A stretch of DNA of 64,000 nt from Gammaproteobacteria bacterium (GCA_018825305.1 JAHJEO010000009.1:37287-101286); one strand, 5' to 3'; positions 9,785 through 19,554 are shown, counted from the stretch's first letter. Notes: generated from the sequence alone by a model not told the origin. Program-made: numbers and translations.

Positions 9785-10942
9785 CTAGCGAGCCAGTGCG
9801 GACATTCGATTCATTTGCTGGCTGGTGTCTGCCAGCGCGGCGAGAAAATCGCGCACGTCGCGGGCCGTGGAATCGGCTCCCAGGCTGACGCGGACTGCCC
9901 CACGCGCCAAACTTGGTGCCACGCCCATCGCCACCAGCACATGCGACGCCTCCGGGTTGGCCGAAGAGCATGCGGCACCGCTGGCAACGGCGAAACCGGC
10001 GCGATCGAGCTTGGCCACCAGGGTTTCCCCATCGATATCGGGGAGCGAAAAATAGACGGTATTGGGCAGGCGCGGGGCGGAAGCACCGAAGATGGCGGCG
10101 CCAGACGCGACCAATCCGCGCTCCAGTTCGTCGCGCAGTGCGCCGACGCGAACCGCCGCCGTGGCCAGTCCCTCCGTAACCAGTTCGCAAGCCATGCCGA
10201 AGCCGACGATGGCCGGCACGTTCTCGGTGCCGGAGCGCAAGCCACGCTCATGGCCGCCGCCGGCGATCAGGGGCTTGAGGTCGACGCGCTTGTCGATGAC
10301 AAGCGCACCGGCGCCCTTGGGTCCGCCGATCTTGTGCGCCGACAAGCTCATGCCATGGACGCCGCGACCGTTGAGTTCCCGAAAGTTCACCGGCACCTTG
10401 CCGAAGGCCTGTACGGCATCGCTATGAAACCAGGGCCGGCCGGCTCGGGCCTGTTCAGCCAGCGCCGCCACGTCCTGCAGCACACCGGTTTCGTTATTGG
10501 CCAGCATCACCGAAACCAGATCCGGCTGCTCGCCCAGCGCACTCGAAAAGTCGGCGCTGGCGACACGGCAGTTTGCGTCCACCGCGATCTCGCGCAGGCG
10601 CCAACCAGCCTGGGCGAGCTGCTTCGCCGGTTCGCGCACGCAGGGGTGCTCAATGGCCGACACCGCGATGGTGCCGGGCTTTCCAGCCCCGGCAACGCCC
10701 TTGATGAACAGGTTGTTGGCTTCCGAGCCGCCGCTGGTAAATATCACCTCGGTCGGGTGAGCGCCGGCGGCATAGGCAACGCGCTGCCGCGCCTCATCGA
10801 TCGCCCGCCGCGCCGCACGGCCGTATTCATGCCGGCTCGACGCATTGCCGTGCTGCAGCGAAAAATACGGCAGCATGGCCTCGAGCACGGCCGGATGCAC
10901 CGGCGTCGTGGCGTTGTGGTCGAGATACGTCGGCTGGAACAT
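9785..10942 (-). CDS. second cysteine desulfurase (IscS/NifS-like)
   Basis: The 385-residue product is a distinct group I cysteine desulfurase. It has the PLP lysine K204 in [10 protein letters not shown] and catalytic C325 in [13 protein letters not shown], but lacks the IscS C-terminal tail that contacts IscU. Several signatures ([18 protein letters not shown]) are closer to NifS-type enzymes. It lies between iscR and iscS with gaps of 19 and 28 bases, so it should be under IscR control. It could be a specialised sulfur donor or a redundant copy; no nif genes are visible. An antisense-oriented 24-base repeat lies inside it at 10546-10569. Confidence 0.9.
   Translation of the reverse strand: MFQPTYLDHNATTPVHPAVLEAMLPYFSLQHGNASSRHEYGRAARRAIDEARQRVAYAAGAHPTEVIFTSGGSEANNLFIKGVAGAGKPGTIAVSAIEHPCVREPAKQLAQAGWRLREIAVDANCRVASADFSSALGEQPDLVSVMLANNETGVLQDVAALAEQARAGRPWFHSDAVQAFGKVPVNFRELNGRGVHGMSLSAHKIGGPKGAGALVIDKRVDLKPLIAGGGHERGLRSGTENVPAIVGFGMACELVTEGLATAAVRVGALRDELERGLVASGAAIFGASAPRLPNTVYFSLPDIDGETLVAKLDRAGFAVASGAACSSANPEASHVLVAMGVAPSLARGAVRVSLGADSTARDVRDFLAALADTSQQMNRMSALAR
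10546..10569 (+). repeat. 24-base interspersed repeat, copy b
   Basis: One mismatch to the consensus. It lies antisense to the second cysteine desulfurase gene, where its complement is translated as V-A-S-A-D-F. Confidence 0.72.
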
Positions 10943-10961
10943 GGCTGTCGGATTGAACCGT

Positions 10962-11450
10962 TCAGAACGCCGTGGCCACCACCGTCATGCGGCGCTGGCG
11001 ATTGGCGCTACGAGGCTCCGCCGCCAGGGCACATTCGGGTCGATTGCGCTGCTCGTGGACCAGCTGGGCAAGATGCACCGAACTCAGGTAGTCGTACATG
11101 CGCTCGTTGAGGCTGGTCCACAGATTGTGGGTCATGCACGGCTGTTCATGGCCATGGCAATCGCCCTTGCCGCCGCAACTGGTGGCATCGAGCGGCTCGT
11201 CGACTGCGCGAATGATGTCCGCAACCGACACGGTGTCCATTTCCCTGGCCAGGCAGTAGCCGCCACCGGGGCCGCGTACGCTGCTCACCAGCTGATGGCG
11301 ACGCAGCTTGCCGAACAGCTGTTCGAGGTAGGACAGCGATATCTTCTGCCGCTCGGCGATACCCGCCAGCGTGACAGGCCCGCCGTGCTGGCGCAGCGCC
11401 AGGTCGATCATTGCGGTCACGGCAAAACGTCCCTTGGTCGTCAGTCTCAT
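10962..11450 (-). CDS. iscR: Rrf2-family regulator IscR
   Basis: The 162-residue protein opens with MRLTTKGRFAV, the winged-helix start of IscR. It has the cluster-binding region C92-x5-C98-x6-C105-x2-H108, one residue longer between the last two cysteines than in E. coli (C104, H107). With a [2Fe-2S] cluster, IscR represses its own operon; without it, repression is relieved. It is the first gene of the isc operon, and a type-1 IscR site lies about 80 bases upstream. The C terminus is rich in Arg and extends slightly beyond the usual end. Confidence 0.96.
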   Translation of the reverse strand: MRLTTKGRFAVTAMIDLALRQHGGPVTLAGIAERQKISLSYLEQLFGKLRRHQLVSSVRGPGGGYCLAREMDTVSVADIIRAVDEPLDATSCGGKGDCHGHEQPCMTHNLWTSLNERMYDYLSSVHLAQLVHEQRNRPECALAAEPRSANRQRRMTVVATAF

Positions 11451-11531
11451 TTGTCTATCCTTTCCGGTTCACTCTTCATTTAGGGTCGGCGCCGCGGTTA
11501 TCAATACCCGAGCGTTTTTATCGACTTTAAT

Positions 11532-11556
11532 GATTCCGACGAATTTAGTCAACTAT
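11532..11556. promoter_or_regulatory. IscR type-1 binding site
   Basis: The 25-base site matches the known type-1 consensus (ATASYYGACTR-WWWY-AGTCRRSTAT) at 20 positions. The right half, from TAGTC to the final TAT, matches at every position. It overlaps the last codons of cysE and precedes iscR. No strong -10/-35 pair could be fixed; a weak candidate is TATTGA on the minus strand nearer iscR. Confidence 0.7.
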
Positions 11557-12297
11557 CTTGGAGAGGTATTTCGGATCGAACTGGTCGGCAGTCGCCATCT
11601 CGTCGTCAAGCGGAACGCCGCAGCGCTCGAGATGCTTGAGCAACACTTCGATGCGGCGATCGGTCTCGACAGCATGGTCGAGCAGGCCGTGGATCGCCAG
11701 GGCGACGGGATCGCCTTCGTCCTTGGTCACGGCATACGCGGAAAACCCGAGGTTCTCGGCCTTCTCCTCGCGTGCCGCGTCGTTGCCGACATCAACGATG
11801 CGTGCCGGGATGCCGACAGCGGTCGCACCGGCCGGCACCTCACGCACCACCACGGCATTGGAACCCACCTTGGCCCCCTCGCGCAGGATGATGGGGCCGA
11901 GCACCTTGGCGCCGGCGCCGATCACCACGCCGCGCTCCAGCGTCGGGTGGCGCTTGCCCTGGTTCCAGGAGGTACCACCGAGCGTGACGCCGTGATAGAG
12001 CGTGCAGTCATCGCCGATGTCGGCCGTTTCGCCAATCACCACACCCATGCCATGGTCGATGAATACGCGACGGCCGATGGTTGCCCCCGGGTGGATTTCG
12101 ATGCCGGTGATCCAGCGTGTGAAATGCGACGTCAGCCGCGCCAGCCAGCGCAGGCGATGACCCCACAGCCAGTGGGCAAAACGGTGCAGCGTCAGCGCGT
12201 GCAGGCCCGGATAGCAGGTAAGCACCTCCCACTGCGAGCGCGCGGCCGGATCGCGCTGAAAAACGCAGGCGATATCTTCACGCAGATGCTCGAACAT
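11545..12297 (-). CDS. cysE: serine O-acetyltransferase CysE
   Basis: The product (about 250 residues) shows an N-terminal helical domain ([21 protein letters not shown]) and a left-handed beta-helix of hexapeptide repeats with the active-site HHxG-like region [14 protein letters not shown] and YHGVTLGG. It makes O-acetylserine from serine and acetyl-CoA, the precursor of cysteine. I chose the ATG at 12295-12297; an alternative upstream start adds seven residues. It lies just upstream of iscR on the same strand, so cysteine synthesis and cysteine desulfuration are neighbours. Its C-terminal tail is longer than the enteric enzyme, as in the NifP/EpsC-like subgroup. Confidence 0.93.
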   Translation of the reverse strand: MFEHLREDIACVFQRDPAARSQWEVLTCYPGLHALTLHRFAHWLWGHRLRWLARLTSHFTRWITGIEIHPGATIGRRVFIDHGMGVVIGETADIGDDCTLYHGVTLGGTSWNQGKRHPTLERGVVIGAGAKVLGPIILREGAKVGSNAVVVREVPAGATAVGIPARIVDVGNDAAREEKAENLGFSAYAVTKDEGDPVALAIHGLLDHAVETDRRIEVLLKHLERCGVPLDDEMATADQFDPKYLSKIVD

Positions 12298-12356
12298 GGC
12301 TGGAGGCAGACCGGGCAAGGAAAAAAATAATTATATCCGACGGCAGCGGTCAACTT

Positions 12357-13127
12357 TCATTCGGATTTGCCCGAGTTGCGCCTTTCCATCAGGCTGGCGA
12401 CAAGGCCGCGCAGGATATTGACTTCGACCTTTTCCAGCCCGGTACGCGAAAAAAGTCGCCGCAACCGGTGCATCAGCCGTTTCGGCGAAGCGGGATCGAG
12501 AAAGCCGGAAGCCAGAGCCGCGCCTTCGAGGTGGCCGATGAGGCCCTCGACCTCGTCGAAGCTCGCCCGCGCATCCGCGTCCGCCACGGTCGGCGTGGCG
12601 CCAGCGCCGACTTTTGCCAGACGCAACTCGTAGCTGGCGATCTGCACCGCGGCCGCCAGGTTGAGCGAAGCCCACTCGGGATTGCAGGGAATCATCGCCC
12701 AGCGCGGGCACAGCGCCAGTTCCTCATTCGACAGTCCCGAGGTTTCGTTGCCGAAGACGATGGCGACCTCCCCATCCGCGTCACGCGCCAGTTGCGCCGC
12801 CAACTCGGCCATTGCCTCACGCACCCACAGCGGCTCGGTCGCCAGTTCGCGCCGGCGCGCCGTCATGGCGGTGGCGAAGACGGTGCCGGCCAGCGCCTCC
12901 TCCAGCGTGCCGCAGACGTGGGCCGATTCGAGAATGTCGGTCGCACCGGCCGCCATGGCGTCGGCCTGCTGATCGGGGAAGAAGCGCGGCGCCACCAGCA
13001 CCAGCCGCGACAGACCCATGGTCTTCATCGCCCGCGCCGTGGCACCGATGTTGCCGGGATGGCTGGTGCGCGACAGGACGATGCGAATGCGGCCGAGGTG
13101 CGCGTCGAGCGCTGCGGTGGGGTTCAT
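12357..13127 (-). CDS. trmJ: tRNA (cytidine/uridine-2'-O-)-methyltransferase TrmJ
   Basis: The product (256 residues from the ATG at 13125-13127) has the SPOUT knot motifs of TrmJ: RIRIVLSRTSHPGNIGATARAM at the start, IVFGNETSGLSNEE and MIPCNPEWASLNLAAAV. TrmJ methylates position 32 of several tRNAs in the anticodon loop. The upstream in-frame start would add six residues. The gene is divergent from suhB with a 77-base shared promoter region. The variable linker after the knot contains a sense copy of the 24-base repeat, read as KVGAGATP. Confidence 0.93.
   Translation of the reverse strand: MNPTAALDAHLGRIRIVLSRTSHPGNIGATARAMKTMGLSRLVLVAPRFFPDQQADAMAAGATDILESAHVCGTLEEALAGTVFATAMTARRRELATEPLWVREAMAELAAQLARDADGEVAIVFGNETSGLSNEELALCPRWAMIPCNPEWASLNLAAAVQIASYELRLAKVGAGATPTVADADARASFDEVEGLIGHLEGAALASGFLDPASPKRLMHRLRRLFSRTGLEKVEVNILRGLVASLMERRNSGKSE
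12592..12615 (-). repeat. 24-base interspersed repeat, copy c
   Basis: Two mismatches to the consensus. It is in sense orientation in the variable linker of trmJ. Confidence 0.7.
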
Positions 13128-13204
13128 ATTAAAATCGCGGCCCAAGTAACAGTCGCCAAGAGTTGCAGCCGAATCGGCTGCTTTCGCGCAGCCCCGGAAA
13201 AATC

Positions 13205-14011
13205 ATGCATCCCACGCTCAATATCGCCATCAAGGCCGCGCGTCGCGCCGGCCAGATCATCAGCCGCGCCAGCCTCGACGTCGAGCGCCTGACGATCGGC
13301 GTCAAGCAGCAGAGCGACTACGTCACCGAGGTCGATCGCGCCGCCGAGGCGGCGATCATCGAGGTCATCCGCGATGCCTATCCCAAGCACGCGATATTAG
13401 CAGAGGAGACGGGCAGCTCCGACGGCGAGAGTGGCAACGAATACCAGTGGATCATCGACCCGCTCGACGGCACCACCAACTTCATCCACGGCTTTCCGCA
13501 ATACGCGGTTTCCATCGGCCTCGCCCACAAGGGCGTGATGAACCAGGCCGTCATCTACGACACCACGCGCAACGAGCTGTTCACCGCCAGCAAGGGCGCC
13601 GGCGCCTTCCTCAACGACAAGCGCATCCGCGTCTCCAAGCGCGCAAAGCTGGCCGAGTCCCTGATTGGCACCGGTTTTCCCTACCGCATGTTCGACCACG
13701 CCGATGCCTACATGGCGATCTTCCGCGAACTGACCCAGAAGACCGCCGGACTGCGCCGGCCAGGCTCCGCCGCGCTCGACCTGGCCTATGTCGCCTGCGG
13801 CCGCACCGACGGTTTCTGGGAATTCGGCCTCAGCCCCTGGGACATGGCGGCCGGCACCCTGCTGGTAAGCGAAGCCGGCGGCCTGGTCTCCGACCTTGCC
13901 GGCGAAGCCACCTACCTCACCACCGGCAATGTCGTCGCCGGCACCCCGAAGATCTTCGGCCAACTGCTGCAGATCGTCCAGTCCCACCGGACGCCGCAAT
14001 TGGCCGCCTGA
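13205..14011 (+). CDS. suhB: inositol-1-monophosphatase family protein SuhB
   Basis: The 268-residue product carries the inositol monophosphatase motifs: [21 protein letters not shown] (metal and phosphate binding) and the late [11 protein letters not shown]. SuhB hydrolyses inositol 1-phosphate and, in enteric bacteria, also helps ribosomal RNA transcription. The open frame starts upstream at a TTG, but the ATG at 13205 begins at the family's [13 protein letters not shown]. It is transcribed divergently from trmJ, a common pairing in betaproteobacteria. Confidence 0.95.
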   Translation: MHPTLNIAIKAARRAGQIISRASLDVERLTIGVKQQSDYVTEVDRAAEAAIIEVIRDAYPKHAILAEETGSSDGESGNEYQWIIDPLDGTTNFIHGFPQYAVSIGLAHKGVMNQAVIYDTTRNELFTASKGAGAFLNDKRIRVSKRAKLAESLIGTGFPYRMFDHADAYMAIFRELTQKTAGLRRPGSAALDLAYVACGRTDGFWEFGLSPWDMAAGTLLVSEAGGLVSDLAGEATYLTTGNVVAGTPKIFGQLLQIVQSHRTPQLAA

Positions 14012-14022
14012 GCACTCACTCA

Positions 14023-14046
14023 GGAAGTCGGCGCCGGCGCGACGGC
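14023..14046 (+). repeat. 24-base interspersed repeat, copy d (degenerate)
   Basis: Four mismatches to the consensus. It lies in the gap just after the suhB stop. Confidence 0.5.
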
Positions 14047-14120
14047 GGCCGCCCTGGCCGGGCATACCCCGATGATGCAGCTACCAGCTTAGGTGCTGAT
14101 TTTGCGGATCACGCTCTGCT

Positions 14121-14420
14121 TTAGGTCGCTCTGAGCCATCGGCCCACTGCATCTATGACGCTACCGTGGTCAGCACCTTTGAGTTGGCATTCCCAGACGG
14201 TCAAGACGCGCCAGCCGAGCTCAAGCAACCCCTGCACCTTGCGGGCATCGCGCTCGCGATTGGCGGCCAGCTTGGGCACCCAATACCTCACGTTCGAGGT
14301 CGGCACTCGCCCCTGCCTGCAATCGTGGCCATGCCAGAAGCAGCCATGCACGAAAATGGCGGCCCGGTATTTTGGGAAGACCAAGTCAGGCGTGCCAGGT
14401 AAGCGTCGATCGCCGATCGG
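14121..14420 (-). pseudogene. vsr: remnant of a very-short-patch-repair (Vsr) endonuclease gene
   Basis: The frame encodes the C-terminal two thirds of Vsr: LPGTPDLVFPKYRAAIFVHG, CFWHGHDC, NVRYWVPKLAANRERD and the WRVLTVWEC strand. Vsr nicks DNA at T:G mismatches left by deamination of 5-methylcytosine at Dcm sites. An in-frame TAG at 14421-14423 cuts it off before the N-terminal helix, and there is no ATG or GTG start upstream of the conserved core. The remaining frame could begin only at a TTG (14382-14384) that excludes the catalytic Asp region. No dcm-like methylase is in the window. The downstream side of fic lies 35 bases away. Confidence 0.75.
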
Positions 14421-14454
14421 CTACACAAGGCAAGAAGAGTGGCGTAGTGGAGCG

Positions 14455-15501
14455 TCATGAAGATTTGACCCACCTCGCCCCACGCCCCTTGCCGGTGGGC
14501 GCGATCTGTCCTTCGGCCTTCATCGCCCGCAACACCATGCGCACCGTATCGCGGCTGATTCCTGGGCAAGCCTGCTCGATATCGGAGATCGAGAACGGCA
14601 GCGTGCGCTTCCGTATTTCGGCACGCACGCGATCGCTCTTGGCACCGCGCCCGCGCTCGATGGTGCCGACCCGTTCCTCGAACTCCCGGTAAGCCCGTAG
14701 CAGGGCGCCCCAGAAATAGTCGAGCCACGGCCGCACATCGTGCCGCCCTTCGTGCCAACCCTGCGAGCTTGCTTCCAGCGTTTCGTAATAGCTCTCCTTC
14801 GATTCCTCGAATATCCGTTCCAGGCTGATGTATCGCCCGACTGCATAGTCGCATTGATACAACAGCAGGAGGGTCACCAGACGAGCCGCCCGCCCGTTGC
14901 CATCCGGGAAGGGATGAATACACAGGAAATCCAGTACCGAGAGCGGGATCAGCACCAGCGGATCGGCCAGATGCCGGTCGTCTGCCACCTGGTACCGCCC
15001 AACGAGATCGGCCATTGCCATCGGTGTCAGATGGGCTGGTATCGGCCGAAAGCGCAGGCGTACGGTGCCGTCCGGGTGCTTCTCGACAATGTCGTTGTTG
15101 GTGGCTTTCCACTGCCCGCCGGCCTGCGGCATGTAGCGATAGAGCATGGCGTGTAGTTGGCGCACCACGCCCTCGGAAAACGGCATGTTCTCAGCCGATT
15201 CGTGGATCAGGGCAAGGGCGTCGCGGTAACCTGCCACCTCCTGCTCCGAACGGCTCTTGGGCGTGGCGTTCTTGATCACCAGCGACTTGAGGCGATCCCG
15301 GGGAACAACCACCCCTTCCAGTCGGTTGGATGACTCCGTCGACTCGATGACGGCAATCTGCCGGAGGTCGCTCAACACCTCGGGCGACTGCGCAAAGTAC
15401 AGCTGCTGCTTGCCGCGATACTCGCCCAGGGCGCGCATCGTGGCGATCTGCAAACCGTCGTAGCGGAGATTTGCCAGGAATTCCGGAGTCAGCGAGTACA
15501 T
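14455..15501 (-). CDS. Fic-family AMPylator-like protein with C-terminal winged helix
   Basis: The 348-residue protein has a complete Fic motif [12 protein letters not shown] (H196 catalytic) preceded by a typical N-terminal Fic domain. The inhibitory helix S-N-R-L-E-G (residues 58-63) fits the (S/T)xxxE(G/N) pattern of class II Fic proteins, in which the Glu blocks ATP binding within the same chain. A winged-helix segment follows at about residues 290-345 ([22 protein letters not shown]), suggesting DNA binding or autoregulation. No separate antitoxin is adjacent. The target of AMPylation is unknown. It is divergent from mutS across about 150 bases holding an inverted repeat. Confidence 0.88.
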   Translation of the reverse strand: MYSLTPEFLANLRYDGLQIATMRALGEYRGKQQLYFAQSPEVLSDLRQIAVIESTESSNRLEGVVVPRDRLKSLVIKNATPKSRSEQEVAGYRDALALIHESAENMPFSEGVVRQLHAMLYRYMPQAGGQWKATNNDIVEKHPDGTVRLRFRPIPAHLTPMAMADLVGRYQVADDRHLADPLVLIPLSVLDFLCIHPFPDGNGRAARLVTLLLLYQCDYAVGRYISLERIFEESKESYYETLEASSQGWHEGRHDVRPWLDYFWGALLRAYREFEERVGTIERGRGAKSDRVRAEIRKRTLPFSISDIEQACPGISRDTVRMVLRAMKAEGQIAPTGKGRGARWVKSS

Positions 15502-15541
15502 GGGATGCCAGTCATGGAAATGGGGGAATCCTAACCTGCAT

Positions 15542-15569
15542 TGGGGTATATATACAACTGGTTACCCCA
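15542..15569. promoter_or_regulatory. inverted repeat between fic and mutS
   Basis: TGGGGTA (15542-15548) and TACCCCA (15563-15569) form a perfect 7-base inverted repeat around an AT-rich spacer with TATATATA. It lies upstream of fic and about 80 bases before mutS. It is a candidate operator, possibly for the winged-helix domain of the Fic protein. Confidence 0.4.
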
Positions 15570-15649
15570 TTACTTTGGCAACTATCCTCTTTCTCGGCTC
15601 TCGCGACCACACGACAGGCTTTTCCAAAATAAAAATTTACAATAATCAA

Positions 15650-18250
15650 ATGGTTGAAAACGACGACACCGTATCGAAACACACCCCGATGATGCAGCAG
15701 TACCTGCGCCTCAAGGCGCAGCACGCCGACATGCTGCTGCTCTATCGCATGGGCGACTTCTACGAGCTGTTCTACGAAGACGCCGAGAAGGCCGCGCGCC
15801 TGCTCGACATCACGCTCACCGCGCGCGGCCAGTCGGCCGGCCGGCCGATCCCGATGGCCGGGGTGCCGCACCACGCCATCGAACAGTATCTGGCGCGGCT
15901 GGTCAGGCTCGGCGAGTCGGTGGCGATCTGCGAACAGATCGGCGACCCCGCCACCAGCAAGGGACCGGTCGAACGCGCGGTGGCGCGCATCGTCACCCCC
16001 GGCACGCTCACCGACTCGGCGCTGCTGGACGAAAAGCGCGACAGCCTGTTGCTCGCCGTCGCCGTCGAACGAGGTCGCGCCGGGCTGGCCTGGCTCAATC
16101 TGGCCAGCGGCGATTTCCGCCTGCTCGAAACCACTGCCGCCGCCCTGCCCCACCAGCTTGAGCGGCTGCGGCCGGCCGAGTTGCTGGTGGCCGATGGCAT
16201 GCGCGCCGACCTGCCCGCCACCGACGCCTGCGTCAAACCGCTGCCCGACTGGCACTTCGACCACGAGGCAGCACAACGCGACCTCGCCACGCACTTCGGC
16301 ACGCGCGACCTCTCGGGCTTCGGTGCGGACAGCCTGCCTCTGGCGGTCGCCGCCGCCGGTGCGCTGTTCCAGTACGCACGCGCCACCCAGATGCAGGCGC
16401 TTGGCCACGTCACCGCGCTGGCGGTCGAGCACGAGAGCAGTTTTCTTCGCCTCGATGCCGCAACGCGACGCAATCTCGAAATCAGTGAAACCCTGCGCGG
16501 CCTGCCGGCGCCGACGCTGCTCTCGCAGCTCGATGTTTGCGTCACGGCGATGGGTTCGCGCTGGCAGCGCCACTGCCTGCACCATCCGCTGGCCGACCGC
16601 ACTGCGGCGGCGGCACGCCATGCTGCGGTGGCCGAACTGATCGGCGATGCGGGCAGCGGACCGGGTGCGGCGCTGCGGGGGCAGCTGCGCGGCATTGCCG
16701 ACGTCGAACGCATCACCGCGCGGGTGGCACTGAAGAATGCGCGGCCGCGCGACCTCTCCAGCCTGCGCGACAGCCTCGCCCGGCTACCCGAACTCGCCGC
16801 TGCACTCAGCAGCACCACGGCCGAACTGCTCGCCGGCGTCGCCGCCGATCTCGTGCCACCCGCCGACTGCATCAGGCTGCTCGAACGCGCCGTCGCCCTC
16901 GAGCCGGCCGCTCTGCTGCGCGATGGTGGCGTCATTGCGCCGGGCTATTCGGCGCAACTGGATGAACTGCGCGGAATCCAGTCCAATTGCGGCGAGTTCC
17001 TCATCGCGCTGGAAGCGCGCGAGCGCGAGCGCAGCGGCATCAACAGCCTCAAGGTCGAGTTCAACAAGGTGCATGGCTTCTACATCGAAGTCAGCCACGC
17101 CAATACCGCCAAGGTGCCGGACGACTATCGCCGCCGCCAGACGCTGAAGAACGCAGAGCGCTACATCACGCCCGAGCTAAAGACCTTCGAGGACAAGGCA
17201 CTGTCAGCCAACGAGCGCGCGCTGGCGCTCGAGAAACAGCTGTTCGACGACCTGCTCGCCGCCCTCGGCCAGTGGATCGCCCAACTGCAATCGATCGCCC
17301 GCGCGCTGGCACTGCTCGACGGACTGGCCGCCTTTGCCGAATGCGCGCAACGCTTCGACTATCGCGCACCGACTTTCGTGAGCGAGGCCACCATCGACAT
17401 CCGCGACGGTCGCCACCCGGTAGTGGAACGACAGATCGACAGCTTCATCGCCAACGACGCGCGGCTCGCCACGACGCGCAAGCTGCTGCTCATCACCGGC
17501 CCCAACATGGGCGGAAAATCGACCTACATGCGACAGACGGCGCTGATCGTATTGCTGGCCCATTGCGGCAGCTTCGTGCCGGCGGCAGAGTGCCGGCTGG
17601 GGCCGATCGACGCCATCTACACCCGCATTGGCGCCGCCGACGACCTGGCCTCCGGCCGCTCCACCTTCATGGTCGAGATGACCGAGGCGGCCGCCATCCT
17701 GCACGGCGCCACGGAAAGATCACTGGTACTGATGGACGAGATCGGCCGCGGCACCTCGACCTTCGACGGCCTGGCGCTGGCCTTCGCCATCGCCCGCCAC
17801 CTGGTTGAATCGAACCGCGCCTACACCCTCTTCGCCACCCACTACTTCGAGCTGACACGACTGGCCCACGACTATCCCGAGTGCGCCAACGTGCATCTCG
17901 ATGCCGTCGAGCACGGCCACAGCATCGTCTTCATGCACGCCGTCGAGGAAGGCCCGGCCTCGCAAAGCTACGGCATCCAGGTTGCGGCGCTGGCAGGCGT
18001 GCCCACCGCGGTGATTCGTGACGCCAGGCGGCGGCTGGTGCAACTGGAAAACCGCGAGGCGGCGAAGGACGCCCGGGGCCCGCAACCCGACCTCTTCGCC
18101 GCGGCTGCCGCCGTCCCGCCAGAGCCGACTTTTTGCGAAGCCTTGCCGCACCCGGCGGTGGCCGCCCTGGCCGCGCTGGACCCGGACAGCCTCAGCCCGC
18201 GCGAGGCGCTGGAAAAGATCTACGAACTGAAGCGCCTTTCCGACGCCTGA
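15650..18250 (+). CDS. mutS: DNA mismatch repair protein MutS
   Basis: The 866-residue protein is full-length MutS. The mismatch-probing motif GDFYELF is at residues 35-41, and the ATPase site [13 protein letters not shown] begins near residue 617, followed by [21 protein letters not shown] and ATHYFELT. It recognises mispairs and recruits MutL. The frame is open 50 codons upstream, but the ATG at 15650 gives the usual N terminus. The linker before the C-terminal tetramerisation region contains an antisense-oriented 24-base repeat (18110-18133), translated as AVPPEPTF. The C-terminal [20 protein letters not shown] segment is intact. Confidence 0.97.
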   Translation: MVENDDTVSKHTPMMQQYLRLKAQHADMLLLYRMGDFYELFYEDAEKAARLLDITLTARGQSAGRPIPMAGVPHHAIEQYLARLVRLGESVAICEQIGDPATSKGPVERAVARIVTPGTLTDSALLDEKRDSLLLAVAVERGRAGLAWLNLASGDFRLLETTAAALPHQLERLRPAELLVADGMRADLPATDACVKPLPDWHFDHEAAQRDLATHFGTRDLSGFGADSLPLAVAAAGALFQYARATQMQALGHVTALAVEHESSFLRLDAATRRNLEISETLRGLPAPTLLSQLDVCVTAMGSRWQRHCLHHPLADRTAAAARHAAVAELIGDAGSGPGAALRGQLRGIADVERITARVALKNARPRDLSSLRDSLARLPELAAALSSTTAELLAGVAADLVPPADCIRLLERAVALEPAALLRDGGVIAPGYSAQLDELRGIQSNCGEFLIALEARERERSGINSLKVEFNKVHGFYIEVSHANTAKVPDDYRRRQTLKNAERYITPELKTFEDKALSANERALALEKQLFDDLLAALGQWIAQLQSIARALALLDGLAAFAECAQRFDYRAPTFVSEATIDIRDGRHPVVERQIDSFIANDARLATTRKLLLITGPNMGGKSTYMRQTALIVLLAHCGSFVPAAECRLGPIDAIYTRIGAADDLASGRSTFMVEMTEAAAILHGATERSLVLMDEIGRGTSTFDGLALAFAIARHLVESNRAYTLFATHYFELTRLAHDYPECANVHLDAVEHGHSIVFMHAVEEGPASQSYGIQVAALAGVPTAVIRDARRRLVQLENREAAKDARGPQPDLFAAAAAVPPEPTFCEALPHPAVAALAALDPDSLSPREALEKIYELKRLSDA
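18110..18133 (-). repeat. 24-base interspersed repeat, copy e
   Basis: One mismatch to the consensus. It is antisense within the C-terminal linker of mutS. Confidence 0.73.
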
Positions 18251-18277
18251 AACCAGCGCCGGGCCGGCAGGACGAAC

Positions 18278-18760
18278 TCAGTGATGGTTATGCCCATCCG
18301 GCCCATGGACGTGGCCATGGGTGATTTCTTCGGCCGACGCCGCGCGCACCTCGGTCACGGCGCACGAAAACACCAGCGCCGCCCCGGCCAGCGGGTGGTT
18401 GCCATCGACCACCACCTTGTCGTTGGCGATGTCGGTGATGGTATACAGCGTCTCGTCGGCCTCGCCCTCGGTGGCGCGCTCGAACTGCATGCCGACCTCG
18501 ATGTTGTCCGGGAACAGGTCGCGCGGCTCGACGGTCACCAGGTCGGCATCGTATTCGCCGAAGGCATCCTCGGGCTGCAGCTTGACCTCGATGGCCGTTC
18601 CGACCGTCTTGCCTTCGAGTTCTTCCTCGATACGCAGAAAGATTCCGTGATAACCACCGTGCAGGTAGGTGAGCGGCATATTGCCCTCATCGACGACTTC
18701 GCCGTCGCTGTCTTTTACGCTGTACTTCAGGGTTACGACGGTATCTTGACCGATTTGCAT
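18278..18760 (-). CDS. FKBP-type peptidyl-prolyl isomerase (SlyD-like)
   Basis: The 160-residue product has the SlyD arrangement: a short FKBP domain split by an insert-in-flap chaperone domain (about residues 70-125) and a histidine-rich tail HGHVHGPDGHNHH that should bind nickel or other metals. It accelerates proline isomerisation and may act as a metallochaperone. The ATG at 18758-18760 lies inside the 3' end of the peroxiredoxin gene, overlapping by 28 bases, so the two are probably translated from one message. Confidence 0.92.
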   Translation of the reverse strand: MQIGQDTVVTLKYSVKDSDGEVVDEGNMPLTYLHGGYHGIFLRIEEELEGKTVGTAIEVKLQPEDAFGEYDADLVTVEPRDLFPDNIEVGMQFERATEGEADETLYTITDIANDKVVVDGNHPLAGAALVFSCAVTEVRAASAEEITHGHVHGPDGHNHH

Positions 18761-19230
18761 GATTTTTCGAGTTCCTTGACGAGTTGAAATATTTCCGCGG
18801 CGTGGCCCTTGGGGCTGACGTCGTAGAAAGTGTGGCGGACCTTGCCAAACTTGTCGATGACGAAGGTCGAACGCACCACGGTGAGCTTCTTGTGGCCGTC
18901 GTGTTCGCGATAGTGATAGACACCGTACTTGTGGCCGACCTTGCCGTCGTCGTCCGACAGCAGTCGCACCGAGAGGCCATGCTTGTCGCGAAATTCGGCG
19001 TGCTTGATGCAATCGTCGCGCGAGATGCCGATCACTTCGCAGTGCTGCTTGATGAAATCGGCCTCGTGGTCCGAGAAGTCGATGGCCTCCTGCGTGCAGT
19101 AGGGTGTCCCGTCCTTGGGATAAAAGAACAGCACAACATGCCGCTTGCCGCGCAGCGAGGCGATGTCGAAGGTTTCCATGTCCGCGTCGGCCAGGGAAAA
19201 TTCGGGAGCGGCTTGACCAGGTTGCAGCAT
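18733..19230 (-). CDS. bcp: peroxiredoxin of the Bcp/PrxQ type
   Basis: The 165-residue product has the Bcp fold signature FYPKDGTPYCTQEA with peroxidatic C45. The usual resolving cysteine five residues later (C50 in E. coli Bcp) is isoleucine here. C64 and C74 are alternative partners, so it may act as a 1-Cys enzyme or use another resolving cysteine. It reduces hydrogen and lipid peroxides with thioredoxin-like partners. It overlaps the SlyD-like gene by 28 bases. Confidence 0.88.
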   Translation of the reverse strand: MLQPGQAAPEFSLADADMETFDIASLRGKRHVVLFFYPKDGTPYCTQEAIDFSDHEADFIKQHCEVIGISRDDCIKHAEFRDKHGLSVRLLSDDDGKVGHKYGVYHYREHDGHKKLTVVRSTFVIDKFGKVRHTFYDVSPKGHAAEIFQLVKELEKSCKSVKIPS

Positions 19231-19554
19231 CGACGTTTTTCCTCCAATGAACTTGCCACCGAAGCGGCAATTTCATTCTAACCGAGGCTGCCGCCGATCA
19301 GGAACCGAAGATCGACGAATGATCCGGAACGCGCGGGATCACTCCCACTCTATAGTTAACGAGCTTCCAGCGGGCCTGTTTTTATTGGTCATTTTCCAGC
19401 CCTCCCTGCGGATGCCATGATTGATGCCATGAATTTCGCTTGCTTGGCGTTTCCGGTCACTGCCTGTCGTTGCCAAACAACACTGGCCTTGGCGTAGCAG
19501 GCCGTGAACTCTGTGTATTGAGCCATCAAGGTATCGGAAATTGGCTGAATTTGA
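19231..19554. other. gap holding a possible small-gene remnant
   Basis: No confident gene is seen in these 324 bases. A 63-codon minus-strand frame at 19389-19580 ends in QAVTGNAKQAKFMAS. A related stretch, LAMTGNWKQVLAMQ, is encoded on the minus strand near 20352-20397 on the other side of the toxin-antitoxin pair. At DNA level the two share about 19 of 23 bases around GCCTGTC(G/A)TTGCCAA. They look like decayed copies of one small gene; the family was not recognised. Confidence 0.35.

Noticed and set aside
9785..10942. Second desulfurase as evidence for a nitrogen-fixation island
   Set aside because: No nifH, nifD, nifK, nifU or nifA-like gene is in the window; the gene lies inside the isc operon.
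11505..11540. Possible second IscR site (ATCGACTTTAATG)
   Set aside because: Only a short GACT core fits; the flanks do not follow either IscR consensus.
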